Assembly: GCA_902805475.1 (NCBI GenBank)
Contig: CADCSX010000023.1
Span: 3,224,001 to 3,288,000 of the forward strand
DNA: 64,000 nt
Direction: 5' to 3'
DNA from: Entonaema liquescens
Lineage: Eukaryota > Ascomycota > Sordariomycetes > Xylariales > Xylariaceae
The notes under the pieces are model-generated. The model did not search any database and was not told the DNA's origin. It saw nothing but the letters and a program-made list of their open reading frames with translations. The translations under genes and the position numbers were made by a program. The stretch's first letter is position 1. Every line of letters begins with the position of its first letter. This document shows positions 1-12,354 of the stretch, one piece after another.

Positions 1-685
1 TAACCAGAGGATCTTCACATTGAAAGCCAATAAAAAGCTCTCACTCTACCGAATACGGATACGCAATACGATTGCACAACATATGCAAATTGGCGGCTCG
101 GCTGTTGAGTAACCCGATGCACATCTTGCATAATCCCTGACGTCAAGTTTTCTAACAGCTGATTTATGCAGCAATATCCGACCAATTAAAGGTGTCGAAT
201 CACGAATACAATCTACTTGATTAAAGGAAAACCCCTCGCTGGCCTCTCCGCAGAGTTACTGCATGCACGGTAATTGCATCCGCCGTCGAGTCCCATCGAG
301 TCCGAGGCAACCTTATCCTGACTACATAAGGACATGTACTCGCTATCCGCCTCGTATTATTTATTGATAAGGAAATGTAGAAGAGTGGTTGTTCGTTGAG
401 AAGCGGGACTCAAGCGATTGGGTATAAGCTGAATAAACTTGGTTGGTTGGTTGGATGAGGCTTAGGAACTTCAGCATGATGATGTTGTTACGCGCGTTCA
501 ATAAAGCAAACAACATGTACAGTAGAATGGTCAGGTCGAACTTACCAATCGTCGTCAGCTTATACATGAGCCCTGCTCATATTGATGACGTATATTCCAA
601 ATAGTAGTAGAAGATTACCAGTGACTTCTAAATTTAAATGTAAGTTACCTAATATATGCATATAGCTGGCTGGCTAGCTAGTATA

Positions 686-705
686 CTCTCTCTCTCTCTC
701 TCTCT
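686..705. repeat. (CT)n microsatellite
   Basis: Twenty bases of uninterrupted CT dinucleotide repeat, seen directly, in gene-free DNA. Confidence 0.9.
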
Positions 706-2470
706 TCTATCTCTATCTACCTGGTCTTCAGTTAAAAACGCCTTTACTCACTCACATTCTCTAAGCTAATGGATGATGACGGATGGCATACGTAACTCAT
801 CCATGTATATGCATGCATATGAATTAAAATTCGAAAGCGTGAACCTAAGATATACTAGACGTGCGTGCATATATATAGGTATATATAATAAATAGACAGC
901 TAGGTTAGTTGTTTGTGGCCACGCGATGACGAACGAACGAACGACGTGCGTGTATTAAAATAAAAAAAAAAACAAAAAAAGTGTGCATGCAAAAAACAAA
1001 GGGGAAAAAGAAACCGTGAAAGAAAAAGAATTTGAAAAGAATTTTATCTTTAAAAACTCAGCCTTCTGGCCTTCAGCGACTTTGTCACAATCCTAGAACC
1101 CTACCTACGTAGCGGATATAGCAGTATTTCGGCATCCGGTGACCCTGTGTGGCATACGCCAGCATGGATGGGGCGGGGGGGCTCAAGCAAGGAGAGTGCG
1201 CATATCGGCACTTAGAAGGGTGCTCATGATGGTACCATTGAGCTAACGAGGCCTTGGCGTCCCAAGACCCCGGGTGAAAGATCGAGTTGCTTTTGGGCCT
1301 TATAAGCTTTTTGCGTGCGCGGGAGTGGTGGGGGTTATGGTTCTGGCTACGGTTGCTGCCTGGGCGGCGGGATGTATGGCGATGTGAGTGAGGGGTTAGG
1401 TCAGTTGTTATGGTGGTTGTTCTAATTAGGTACCTATGTATCTAATATTTTAAGCTTGCATATGGGAATGTTACTATGCGAGGTAGAAAATTGGCAATAC
1501 GTCAAACTTCTTGAAACCAGTAGCATCCGTAGAGACTATATGGAATTGCCTGTTTAGCTTCCACTTGATATGTGACTCTTCTCATTCGATACATCTCCTC
1601 GATGCCCGTTAACCCCCAATTATCATGGTCCATTTACTACACTTCATAAATTGATCTCCTAAGCCTGAATATACTTGAATTAGCAACACCCTAGTCTCAT
1701 GTCACTTACAATGGACTTTATGGGCTGATGTAATCACAGCATCTGTAACGGCACATCATGAAATGCCAATATGAAGAAGGAAGGCGTCTTTCTAGTGTCT
1801 TAATAAGAGTAAATGCACGGAAAAGAGTAAGCTGAAACTTATACTGCATCCAATGAGAGGAATATATTCATTTCATACCGTCACGTTGACTATTAGCCAA
1901 ATGATAACTAGTAATATTTAATTTATGCTTCAATTTTTCATTGGGACTGAATTATACGCACATTGAAAGATGTGACTTCACTACTCAATGGACTAATAGC
2001 ATGGACTTTACACTACGGGGGTTGAATTTTTGTCCAAGCGTATCTTTCTATCTGACTTCACGAAATCCCTATTAATGTGAAGTGTTTATGTTCTTAACAT
2101 AGGTATTTCCAAGGGACTACTGTGGAGATTTCAGTAGTTGGAGATAATTGAACAGAAAATAAGCTGAATAAATTGAGTTACATGTATATAGATGACGAAA
2201 ATGAAGAATCGTTAATTGTTCAAGACTCGAAACATATAGACTTCATCCATGATATCGTGAAATCTGTATGACTAATACGTCCGTTATGACTAATCAGCTC
2301 TCCTCTACGGAGTTTACGCATACTCAACGTTAAAACCAATCGGACTTGCTCTTTTCGGTCACTGGCGCCCGCGGAGCCCGGATTAGGTAACGGTCCTCCT
2401 ATTAAAGAGCCATGAAATTACACTATTGAAGAGCCGTAGATATCATAAATACTACTGGTTGGTAAATACT

Positions 2471-2506
2471 TGCGGATCTTTGCGGATCTTTGCGGATTTT
2501 TGCGGA
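2471..2506. repeat. 10-bp tandem repeat with CGG triplets
   Basis: Three copies of a 10-bp unit beginning TGCGGAT plus a partial fourth, placing CGG triplets at 2473, 2483, 2493 and 2503. It lies about 270 bp upstream of the aldo-keto reductase start. CGG is the half-site read by fungal Zn2Cys6 factors, so a regulatory role is possible, but that is inference. Confidence 0.7.
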
Positions 2507-2658
2507 CAGAAGCTGGAGCATTGGCGGCTATAGTGCTTTATCGCCGTCGAAATCCTCATACCATGTCACCACCAGACACTATCAAAATGACCATCTATGA
2601 GGCGCTATGATATGGAAACAGTTGGTGGTAGGTATTATTGGATGGGGTAGGTATTGGA

Positions 2659-2666
2659 TATAAATA
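2659..2666 (+). promoter_or_regulatory. TATA-like box of the aldo-keto reductase
   Basis: The octamer TATAAATA lies 109 bp upstream of the ATG at 2775, a plausible distance for a core promoter with a short leader. Assigned by motif and position only. Confidence 0.45.
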
Positions 2667-2774
2667 CTTGCCTCCCGCCTCGAGTTTTGCGCCCTCGGTG
2701 GACTGCAAAGATTAATCTCTAGCTGGCGATCTTCAGTTAAGCGTTTGGAAATAAGCCGAAAGTAATCTCACACC

Positions 2775-3934
2775 ATGGCTCCTCCTAAAACACTTCCGAC
2801 TAGCCAACTAGGTAAAGATGGCCCTCTTGTTCCCAGGCTTGGGTTTGGCCTAATGGGCCTCAGTGTTGGGCTGGGAGAAGTAGCGTATGTCGAAGTAATC
2901 CAAAATTCATGTCGGTTCGTAAGCTAACTATATACACAGCCCCGACGAGGAACGATTCAAAGTTCTGGACAGAGCTTGGGAGCTCGGCGAGGTGTTTTGG
3001 GACAGCGCGTTTGTCTACGGCGACAATGAAGATCTCTTGGGCAAATGGTTCAAGTTACACCCCGAGCGACGAGGTGACATCTTCTTGGCCACCAAATTTG
3101 CCCTTGAGTATGGCGGTGATGCGAACCCGGTCATGTTCGTCGACAGCACGCCAGAGAATTGCATCAAAAGCTGTGAACGCTCCCTGAAGCGTTTGGGGGT
3201 TGACAGTATAGATCTGTTTTATTGCCATCGCACCGATAATGTGACCCCTATTGAGAAGACCGTGGAAGCTATGGCACAGCTCAAGAAGTATACATTAAAG
3301 ACAACCCAACGGCTAAGTATCACTGCTGACTTCATCAAACAGGGAAGGCAAAATTAAGTATCTCGGTTTGTCTGAGTGCTCCTCTAGCACGCTCCGACGA
3401 GCTTATGCTGTCCACCCAATTTCGGCCGTCGAGGTTGAATACAACCCTTGGTCACTCGAAATTGAAAGCGAGGAGGGCACCAACCTGCTTGCTACTTGCC
3501 GAGAACTAGGAGTTGCCATTGTTGCTTATTCGCCTCTTGGCCGTGGGTTCCTGACTGGCCGCTACAAATCTCGGGACGACTTCGAACCGGATGACTATCG
3601 CAGAAACTTTCCAAGATACAGCCCAGAGAACTTCCCAAAGAACCTGGAGCTGGTTAAGAAGTTCGAATCTTTCGCGGAGAAGAAGGGTCGCACAACAAGC
3701 CAGTTGGTGCTAGCATGGATTATGGCTCAAGGAGATGATTTCTTCCCCATTCCAGGGACCAGAAATATCAAATACCTCGAGCAGAACCTTGGCGCATTTG
3801 ACGTCAAGCTCACTGCCGAGGAGAGCCAGCAGATTAGAGACATTGTCGGAAATTTGCAAGTTGCAGGGGAGCGAAACTTATTAATGGCAGGTATCCCGCC
3901 ACAGCATCTACAGGACACCCCACCCTTGAAATGA
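2775..3934 (+). CDS. aldo-keto reductase (AKR13 / pyridoxal reductase-like)
   Basis: Predicted NADPH-dependent aldo-keto reductase of 349 residues, probably cytosolic. It reduces carbonyl substrates; the physiological substrate cannot be read from sequence. Exons are 2775-2884, 2940-3287 and 3343-3934, with two 55-bp introns (GTATGT...CACAG and GTATAC...ACAG) that join in frame. The start gives the family's N-terminal beta-hairpin and the run PRLGFGLMGLS. The AKR catalytic tetrad is complete: Asp58 and Tyr63 in WDSAFVYGD, Lys89 in FLATKF, His133 in LFYCHRTD. The cofactor-binding end, with FPIPGTRNIKYLEQNLGA, is also present. The closest match is the AKR13-type (YakC, pyridoxal reductase) group by its PDEERF and DNEDLLGKWF stretches. 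The C-terminus has a short extension after the last helix. It converges with the Rtt106 gene, 361 bp downstream. The upstream region has a TATA-like box and a CGG tandem repeat, so it may be inducible. I am confident of the family, not of the substrate. Confidence 0.93.
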
Positions 3935-4295
3935 ATCTGATGAATAGGGCCCGACTGTTATCCCATAGATTAGCTAGCTAGTTGGCATAGTCGAATCGAG
4001 TGTGCATCTATACTATATAATAATCAGCCAGTCTCCCGTAAGGTGATGGAGTAGCGAGAATTACCCTACAATATGCCATCAACTCGGCGGAATCTAGTAA
4101 AAGTTGTTGGAGGCGGCTCATGTAGATTGGTCTGATAAATTGAAACCTAACGGCTCTTCCGTAAGTTAATCCACGCTCTGGACACCGAGAGACGACGGTT
4201 TAGGGGTCGATGCTATCGCATTTCTGGGTTCATCTATCCTTGAATCTTGTCGAACAGATTCCAGTTTCTCGCCATTATCATTATGTATATAGTCA
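3935..4295. other. convergent intergenic spacer
   Basis: The 361-bp spacer between the 3' ends of the aldo-keto reductase and Rtt106 genes must hold both terminators. I see no gene in it. Confidence 0.7.
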
Positions 4296-5773
4296 TTACG
4301 CCTCCTCTCCTAAGTCTCCATCTTCTCCCATTTCATCGTCCTCTTCTGCGTCGTCATCGTCATCGTCATCATCCTCGTCGGAACTTGTTCCTGAACCCTC
4401 ACTCTCACCCTCAGACCCGGGATCGTAATCTTCTTCGTCCTCGTCTTCTTCATCCTGCAGCTGTTGTTCGGCTTCCATCTGCGCCCTTTCTAGTTCTGTC
4501 ATGCCGTCTTCCTCGGCATGTCCGTCGGCGTCTTCCCCTTCGCCTTCAGCGGCTTTCTTCCCCTTGGCGTTTTCTGCGAGTTCCCTCTTCGCCTTCCGTT
4601 GATCGGCCATGCTTCGATCTTGTAGTCTGTGGCGCATTACGTAGTCTCCGTTGATGCCTCCATAGTCTTCCTGGTCTAACATAGAGAATTCGATTTCCTC
4701 GGTTGTCTCGTTGTCGCCGTTTTCGCCCGTGAACACTTCAACTACCATGTTAAATGTACGCTGCAATACGCTTGTATAGCTAATAGCCGCAATTTTATCT
4801 AATGGTATGAATAATAGCGGCTTCTTGAAACCCCATAGGATCCCGGTTTCCAAGAAAAACAAATATCCATCTTTCGAGCCTCTGAATGCCTTGACATGAA
4901 CTGCTGCCTCCTTTGGTCGATGCGGTTGTCTGACTTTACTGTGGAATTTGGTAGGATCTGCTGTAACTATTTGCACATTGTTTCCAGCCGCCTGAAGACA
5001 CTTATTTAGGGCCCAGTTGAACAGGGTGGCATAAGAGTCTGAGACAGCAGAAGCTGCACTAGCATTAGGGCCACCGATCGAACCGGGTTTTGGTGCACCG
5101 GCTGATACGGTGAAGAGCAAGGGATCTTCGCTCGGCGCGCCTGATTTGGAAAGGGAGATGGCGTTTCGTGGGAATAAGACGTAGTTGTGTTGAACCTGAG
5201 ACTTCTCAGGCACTGGGAGATAGAAAGCATACTCTATATAATAATTAGTATTGACATTTTATAGTAATCAATTATGTGATGCATACCGATATCTTTCCAC
5301 GTATACACTATTCCAGGCGCGGGCGCGGTTGTACCAGGAATCCGAGCATATAGATGTTTAGGCGTGAAGCATAATTCGAACTTTTTGCGCTGTGGAATAG
5401 AGACAGATATTTCTTTTATTTCCAGTAGGATATTCTCATTTGCTACATCCTCCACCGTGCTCGTCTCTGTGATATGCGGTAGATTTCCATTGCTGGAGGG
5501 TTCGATATCGACGCGGCGTCGCTTTAGGGATGAGCCATCTGTGTGGTCTCTTTGGTCTCCTTGGTCTCCTGTTTGTTCATAAATGAAATTTGCAATCTTG
5601 TTAAATAATTGGACTCGCGATGGAGAATCTATATAGCTTAGTTAGAGAAAATAGGCACAAGATCCGACGCGAAGGGATTAAGAAATACCGGCAGCCTTGT
5701 GGATATCTTGTAAGATGTCCGGTCGCGACTTGAATACCGAGTCCAGCTTCTGGACATCTAGTCCATTGGCCAT
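4296..5773 (-). CDS. rtt106: histone H3-H4 chaperone Rtt106
   Basis: Histone chaperone that binds H3-H4 (in yeast preferentially K56-acetylated H3) and deposits it during replication and in heterochromatin; nuclear. Three exons, 5773-5689, 5628-5287 and 5233-4296, give 454 residues, almost exactly the yeast length. The 59-bp and 52-bp introns both start GTAT. The N-terminus [20 protein letters not shown] matches the short helical dimerisation region. A low-complexity linker with a basic KRRR patch follows. Two tandem PH-like domains come next: roughly residues 85-200 ([37 protein letters not shown]) and residues 240-350 ([30 protein letters not shown], then [18 protein letters not shown]). 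The last 90 residues are strongly acidic (poly-Asp/Glu), partly coded by a trinucleotide repeat, as is usual for this chaperone. It is divergent from vfa1, with a shared 619-bp promoter region. The main alternative, the FACT subunit Pob3, is longer and has extra domains, so Rtt106 is preferred. Confidence 0.93.
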
Positions 5774-6301
5774 GATGTTGAAAGAGCCTAGTTGGCGTAA
5801 TTACCCCTGGACGCAGTATTAGGCAGACGCAGTATTAGGTAGGTAATATGGTAAATCGTAAAAGGCTGCAAGTCTCTTGTTTACTCTGGGAAAGTTAATG
5901 TTCCCAATCCTCAATGTTGTTTTTTGGAGCCGGCGAATTGTTTTGCGCTAAAGTTTGTTGCCGTTAAGCATATGACGTACAGGGGCTCCTTGAAAAAATC
6001 CCCTACTTTTACAAGGCTGTGCTACCTAATGTAAAGTTTACAACTCAGGCAGTAATCCCCCCGACATGTGTCCTTATCGTAACTTATCGCGATTTGTAAC
6101 TTGGGTAAGTATTTTCTACCTATTGCGCCCTGTGTGGCGTTCACATATAAGACTCGAGTTAACTAGAAGTACGTAGCACTTGTCTTACCCCACATAATTT
6201 AGTTATCTCTCCCCAACATCGCGCATTCAGCTTTCTTACTATCCTTACATATCCTTACCCATTATATTGTCTTATCACTTCTTCTGCCTTATCATCATTA
6301 T

Positions 6302-6336
<35 letters not shown>

Positions 6337-6392
6337 TGCCTCCTACATACTACTATTTCCGTGTACTTATTCCCCCTAAAGCACATATAGTC
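5774..6392. promoter_or_regulatory. divergent promoter between rtt106 and vfa1
   Basis: The 619 bp between two divergently read start codons must carry both promoters. The vfa1 side ends in a pyrimidine-rich leader containing a 7-bp tandem repeat, listed separately. No known factor site was recognised. Confidence 0.6.
6302..6343. repeat. 7-bp tandem repeat in the vfa1 leader
   Basis: Six tandem copies of TGCCTAC, with one changed base in copies four and six, ending about 50 bp upstream of the vfa1 start codon. The tract is pyrimidine-rich and probably lies in the 5' UTR or core promoter. Confidence 0.85.
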
Positions 6393-7088
6393 ATGTCCTT
6401 TCCAAATACTTGGCATCATAGAAAAGTAGCTGAAACCTCAGCCAAAGCATGTGAAGTATGCTTTAAACCCAGTACTAGTGTACTCATAACCCCGGACAAT
6501 AAGGTGGGTTACAGTTCTATCATAATGCTACAAGCACCTCTCCCTGATGCTCTGTTATTAGGATTTCTTCTATGTCTGTCCTGGTCATTTGAAAGATAGA
6601 GCATTCTGCTCCCCTGTCATTGACCATGACGCCATCGCAGCTAAGAAGAAAAAGGAGATGGAAGATGAAATTGAGCGGGTAAAGAAAGAGTATGAGGAGA
6701 AACAGCGCAAGAAAAAGGAGAAAGAATCGGAAAAGTCCAAGAAGGAAAGTGAAGAGAAGGAAAAGAAGGAGACTGAGAAAAAAGATGAGCCAAGTCCTTC
6801 AGTCAAGGTATGCTTCCTATCTGCGCCTTAAAGCCATATTGGCTTACGGATACAGGAAAAACCGGATGAGAAGACTCCACCAAAAGCAGAGGAAGAGCCC
6901 CGGGTATTTTCATTGCAAAAGTCTATAGTCGCCCTCTCTTCAAATACTGTCTGTCGATACTAATGACATGCAGGACCTTCTACCAGCAACGACTGGACAG
7001 AAAACGCGCGGCCGAGATGGCCAAAAGGAACCGGGAACGCCTAAGCAATCCCAACTACTTCCCTTCTGTCCCTAAAGATCCGTTGTGA
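6393..7088 (+). CDS. vfa1: Vps4-associated protein 1 (Vfa1)
   Basis: Small cytoplasmic and endosomal protein that binds the AAA ATPase Vps4, which disassembles ESCRT-III in the multivesicular-body pathway. Exons 6393-6503, 6562-6807, 6856-6920 and 6974-7088 give 178 residues; introns are 58, 48 and 53 bp and all junctions stay in frame. The N-terminal 50 residues form a zinc-binding module: Cys20 and Cys23 in KACEVCFKPS, then DFFYVCPGHLKDRAFC after the first intron. The centre (about 60-120) is a highly charged Lys/Glu coiled coil (KKKKEMEDEIERVKKEYEEK). The C-terminus carries the conserved block beginning LQKTFYQQRLDRKR and ending NPNYFPSVPKDPL, which in yeast Vfa1 is the Vps4-binding part. 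Family assignment (Vfa1, formerly DUF1742) rests on both conserved ends. It is divergent from rtt106 and followed by a 7.4-kb gene-free stretch. Confidence 0.92.
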
Positions 7089-10000
7089 GGTGGCCTCCGT
7101 CTGCACAGAGAAGTTCAACTCGGCAGGTAGGTTAGTATATTAAAACCTAGCTAGGCTCGCTGGACCCTCAACGACAGTTCTAGCCCATGCTCTTACTACG
7201 CCCATAGGCATATCGGCCAATGGGGGTTTAATAAGCTATGCAAAAGAGCAGCAGCTCTTGCAATGGCTACCTCTTAATACTCGATACATTAACCACGTTC
7301 AATGGAATTTATATCCTAGTCTCTACCAAGCCGGATACAACATTCGGCCAAAGTACCCTCAAGGTTCCCAGTACTCGAAGGTTCTTGCTAGCTGGGTATT
7401 CGCTCAATCGGTGTGGTAAGCTGGAATGTCGTATCTTGGGTCAACAAACTACTGCGGCAAAGTATGCTACTTTCTATAAACACCCCATTCTTCATATTAG
7501 GGACACGCCAGTCTATTAGCTATGCCATATCCGCTTAGTTCCGCCCAGCTTGCCCGGATAGCTTGCCCACGGCAGCACGGGGTAAAATTTATTGCAAGCT
7601 GACAGCTGGTTGGGTTATCTGCCTTATAAGGCTGACATTATATCTTTCTGACGACTCATCTGGCCTAAATATGACGTCTGATACTATTGTATTCATTTTC
7701 TCGGGTTTGAATACCGATATAAGTGTTTAGTAGGTTTGCTTCTTAGGACTTCTCACCCCCCTGCATCTTATACTGTTGGCAGAACATTTTGCAAGCTGCA
7801 TGAATCACTGGAAGTTTTCCCATGAAAGCCAACAACCCTCAACGCTTTCTGCAAGTCCTGCAAGAAGATTAGCGCTTACATTGCATCGACAACGCACGGC
7901 ACCAGGTCTGATGATACCTTCTAAGCGACGAGGCAGTGGAAACGCCATAACACCCTAGAGCCCGAATGTGGGTTGATCTACTGGGCATCTCCCGCGTTTT
8001 GGTGAATAGATGCATCGTTAATGCAACCGGTCACTTTTCCAGCAAGGTCACAAGGGATACACTAGCTGTACTTGCATCCGGGGAACCGTAGTACTCTTTC
8101 CAGAATAGTTTCAACGCATAGCCTACGTGTGTCCGCGTGTGACGACGGAGGAGGGTTTCACTATGTTCCTGCAACTGGACTGGACGTACCCGCGACGCTT
8201 TAAACCCTATGAGGTTGCAGGGCAGGTAACATTCAAGGTGCAGCAAGATCCTAAGCTCGCAAACTGATGTACTTCGGCCATACTCGGGCTCTCCCTAAGC
8301 AAATGATATAAGAGCACAATTCTGCGTCAGCCTTATGATGGGTAGTACGGAATGGTGGGGCACTTTCATATTATTCGGCCGTTATCAATCTCTAGGGGAT
8401 ACTACGTCGTGGACGCCCGGATCTATCACGGCGATCGGCCACGGACTGTCTCGTGTAACCGGAGAGAACGCCCTGGGCGATACGCAGCTTATAGGTTTCA
8501 TTCTTTGCTTTGTCATAGCTGCCTGTCTTATCAATCACTTCCAAGCCTCTCATTAGATCGTGTCGTCTAGTTAAAGTGAGCATCTACCATGATTACAGCC
8601 ATGATTACAACTATGGCTCTGACATAAGCAGCCTCCCGTATGTAAGGTTACTTACTAAAGATCAGTTTCCTGCATAATATCATACAGGCACGTCAAAAGT
8701 CCATTGCCAGGTGCCGCAGATCGGTGTATAAACATGTACCCCAGGCTCGTTGCACGGTCTGTATTACTCTTCTTGGCCATTTCGGTTATTCACTTCGACC
8801 TCAAAAGGACGCTCGTCTCTGCAAACACCTCCGGTTCGGCTAGTTAACCGGTCCATCCTATTGCCCACTTACGCGGGGCCGTCTAACATGTAGATGCATG
8901 TTAGCGCTGACATTCTAGATTAAGGTAGTATACCCCCCTCCGATCCTTCATATAATCGGTTCGAATAATTCGCTAATGCCATCGCTATTAACACCCCCAT
9001 CGAACAAGGATTTACCAAGTAGGTATAAGCTGTATACTTTGAGCTGCAGTTGGCAATGGCTGCTGATTACGAGCTGTCCAATGCATTTACACCGTCTAAT
9101 CTCGACACGGGAATCGTGCAGAATTCCTTGACAGAAAACAGGGTAAGTTGAACATATTGATCAGATTCGCCTCGAAACAAAGCCGGTAGGGTACAGATGA
9201 CGACGATGTTACGTATGAAAAGTTATTCATCCCCTACATACACGAGTCCAGTTCAGCTACCTACTTAAGGTGACAGTTTCCTTAATAGTCACCTTACCGC
9301 TGCTAATTCATGGAATCATGCCATTATAATTCAAACAGAGAATAGAATCGAGATCTACCCTTGCTAGTCGACGCTTTATAGAACCTAGTATGTTCCTAGA
9401 TCGCTTACGGATACGCTCTAACAACACTCCGGTGGTATGGTTAGGGAAAATACAATATTCACAAGCGTACCCTCGATCGACAGGTTACTACAGTGCGGGT
9501 ATCCCGAAATGTTACTTTAACGGGTGTCAAGTCCCGGGATTCGCTCCGCTTTTCGGATCCGCACTCCATGGTTACACGAAAGCCGAGTCCGAGTATTCGG
9601 CATCTTCCGTCGTTCCTTCAAACAAATTAGGACGGTTATTCTGGGCGCTAATGTTGGAACCCACAGGGCTGAGTTGCATACTAGTTTATTTACATGGGAC
9701 GTCTGTCGTATTTTCTTTTTATGAAAGGCTATTGATGATTAAGCCACCTAGGTAAATAGGCAATTTCATCTCGGGGCTTTCGTATTCACGTACCCTTTTA
9801 TGACGATGGCTGGTTCTACCGCTTGCGCCGAGCCAAATCTGGGCTGCATAGGGCTGGCGCCTAGCCTTATAGCTTAATAGATTGGCTGAGTAGCAAGCCA
9901 CCCGTCGGTTATGGTTTCAGATCAAATACTTCTGGCTTTGTACATAACTCTTGGTAAGTCTTTTGTACTTTCGGCTGTTAATCACACACCATCCAGCCAA

Positions 10001-11982
10001 TCTTACTTCTTACTGCCCATTGTTCATTGCTCACTGCTCACTGCATATCTCTTGCTGCTTCAAACATAGGGAACTTCGCTTCCGCTTTGAGGTTATATTT
10101 ACTAGTCCGTAGTTCTAAAATAGGGATAGTCGCAGCTTAACGCCGAGTTTGGACTCGACTTGCCAACGCCGTAGCGGCGATAAGGTATGAGCAAGGTAGT
10201 ACAACTTATCAGTCACAGCCTGTAAAGCTCGAAGAGGGTCTATGTAATAGTCTTAACCATTGTCGATTTCGATTTCTGGAGTATCACATACATAACCCCC
10301 AACTGTAAATCCTTATGCTGTGCTCCACGAATAGGAATTACTCCAGAGTTCGCCTTTCTTTTCGGAAGCAACATGCCTAAGGGGAAAGCAACATTACCAA
10401 AACTCGGAACGGCCGAGTTTTCACTTCTTAACACATTCGGATCCGTCCCATAATTATTATCAACGGCAATTGGCACTGCAACATGATCTCGCAGCCCATC
10501 TTGTCGGCATATCCACCGACCTCACACAGAAGTGCTATGTTACATACATCACGCAGCTGACCTTCTCAAGATAGCTTTCGTCATAGTTAGTGCTTAAACA
10601 GTTCGGACTTAATCCACCTGTACGCCCCCAAAGTCAGATCTTTTCAAGATCCTAAGAGTGCTAGCCGAACCAATGGAACCTTGTGCTCGAGAGCAACGAC
10701 CACCTCGAGCTTATTAGATGCAGTAATTGACCGTCACTTGTTCACACCGAGGCAAGAAAGTACAACCGAGACGACGAGGCTACTATCCTAAAGTCAATTT
10801 GGTTACTTCGGTCTAATTGTACTCGGTCGCCTCTCGGACGTAATGTTTCTATTAACCACCTAACCTTTCTCTCGGTGCGCCGCAGAACCGCTTGCGGGAA
10901 GCTGTGTGACAGGAATGAGGGACGAATTATTGAGAATCTCACCGGCTAGTAACCGTCCTGTTAAATCTTTCGTAGCTACTGCAGAACGGGGGCTCAATCG
11001 CTAAACCACAACCTCCTTGATCGTAACATCCAACCCAACCATCGCGAGCCACCTCCATGCTGGTAAACCTGGAGTGGAACTAACACTACATATGCACACC
11101 GACGAAGACGAAGCAAAGGGGTCTCTGGAGTAAATAGTGGGACACTTCATGCATCTGACCCCCAAATCTAACATACTTCCCATTGCCGATAGATCGTCCT
11201 GAGGATTAGCTTTAAGCTCCGACTCGACAATCTGATCCTGGGGGTCCATCATGGGGGGGGACACAGATCGCTAAAGGGTATTTCTGAATGGCTTTTTTTC
11301 ACCGGTCTGACCGCCACCCTTATGACAGCTGCACAATCAATCCTTCCGATTCTTCAACAGCTAACCAAGTATCTTTCACCACGCCCCCTCTCCTCCCCTC
11401 CCCCTCCCTCGTCTAAGCTGTTTACGATAAAGAACAAAAAAGAACCAGGCGTATCGTATATCCTAGCCTGTGGCTTTCTGTTGTGCCACCTTTTACGGAA
11501 CATCGATACGCGCGTGCTGACTGCAGCAGCGGCCGGAGTCCTTTGCCGGGTTCGACTTTCCGGCCGCAGCGGGCTAATCTCCCCGGATATCGCTAGCACC
11601 ACCATCGAGCAGCAGCAGCCCTAACCGCGGGCGGGCGGACGACCTGCCTGTGCCACCCTTGCCCGCGGTCTGATAGGGAATCCCACACTGCAACATAGTC
11701 ACGAGGAGGACAAGGCCCCGAAAGCCAGCCCTTCTGCACCCCATACCCAATCGTTACGCGACTCGGCGTACGCTCGTCCATGTCGTGCTCGAATAGAGAC
11801 GCCTTCTAGCCGAATCAGGCTGCATCTTTCGCAACCACCATGACGACGAAGGCGCCGACGATGAATGAATCGGGAGAGGGGGCTTATAGTGTGTGCCGGC
11901 GCGTCTTCCTCCTCGCATGTGGGATAGGCATTGTTCGCGACGGACCATTGTCTTAAGAGAACGTACGACGTCGCCTAAAACC
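7089..11982. other. gene-free stretch
   Basis: About 4.9 kb with no supportable gene. Open frames are all short (the longest near 120 codons at 9390-9755), lack family motifs and overlap frames on the opposite strand. Composition is mixed and CpG is not obviously depleted. No inverted repeats, LTRs or transposase motifs were recognised by eye. Confidence 0.5.
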
Positions 11983-12037
11983 TACATACATACATACATA
12001 CATACATACATACATACATACATACATACATACATAC
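11983..12037. repeat. (TACA)n microsatellite
   Basis: About 55 bp of uninterrupted tetranucleotide repeat. It is followed at once by a small perfect hairpin (TACCTAC, one base, GTAGGTA) and lies about 40 bp from the left end of the inverted-repeat element at 12076. Confidence 0.9.
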
Positions 12038-12075
12038 CTACAGTAGGTAGGTAGCTTACCTACAGCCCCTTACAG

Positions 12076-12354
12076 TATCCCTCGAGGACCTGAACAGGGG
12101 CCAAAAACTTGACCCATGAAAGCCAAGTCTCGCTACCAGCCGTTGTTATCCAGATCTGAGTTGGGACGTAACTTGAGTGGCTAATTTCTATAATTGATTG
12201 TGAGTATAGACCAAATTCTGACCAAATTCCTAAAGCATAAACATATTTAACGGAGAAGCTATTTTACACTGCCTTTTGATACGTCGGAGCGATCAGACTA
12301 GTGATGGTCTGTGAAGCGCTAGTTTTTGGCCCCTGTTCAGGTCCTCGAGGGATA
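12076..12354. mobile_element. MITE-like element with perfect terminal inverted repeats
   Basis: Positions 12076-12109 and 12321-12354 are perfect 34-bp inverted repeats; the ends read inward as TATCCCTCGAGGACCTGAAC. If the outermost TA at each end is the target duplication, as for Tc1/mariner-type insertions, the element is 275 bp (12078-12352) with 32-bp termini. The AT-rich interior has no open frame of note, so it is non-autonomous. The match of the arms suggests recent insertion or ongoing pairing of the ends. The superfamily is inferred from the TA duplication only, because no transposase is present in the window. Confidence 0.85.

Larger units (their letters stand above)
1..2774. other. 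gene-free left flank
   Basis: I see no supportable gene in this stretch. It holds a CT microsatellite (686-705), an A-rich purine tract around 955-1055, a more GC-rich patch around 1080-1400, and AT-rich sequence from about 1430 to 2450. The last 300 bp serve as the promoter of the aldo-keto reductase and contain a 10-bp tandem repeat and a TATA-like box, listed separately. The short open frames here have no family resemblance. Confidence 0.6.

Noticed and set aside
4247..4654. Plus-strand open frames opposite the Rtt106 acidic tail
   Set aside because: They are shadows of the Asp/Glu repeat codons, giving Arg/His/Ser-rich text with no domain.
7819..12125. A shared 14-base word near 7820 and 12112 as a dispersed repeat
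   Set aside because: A 14-base match is expected several times by chance in a window of this size, and similarity does not extend beyond it.
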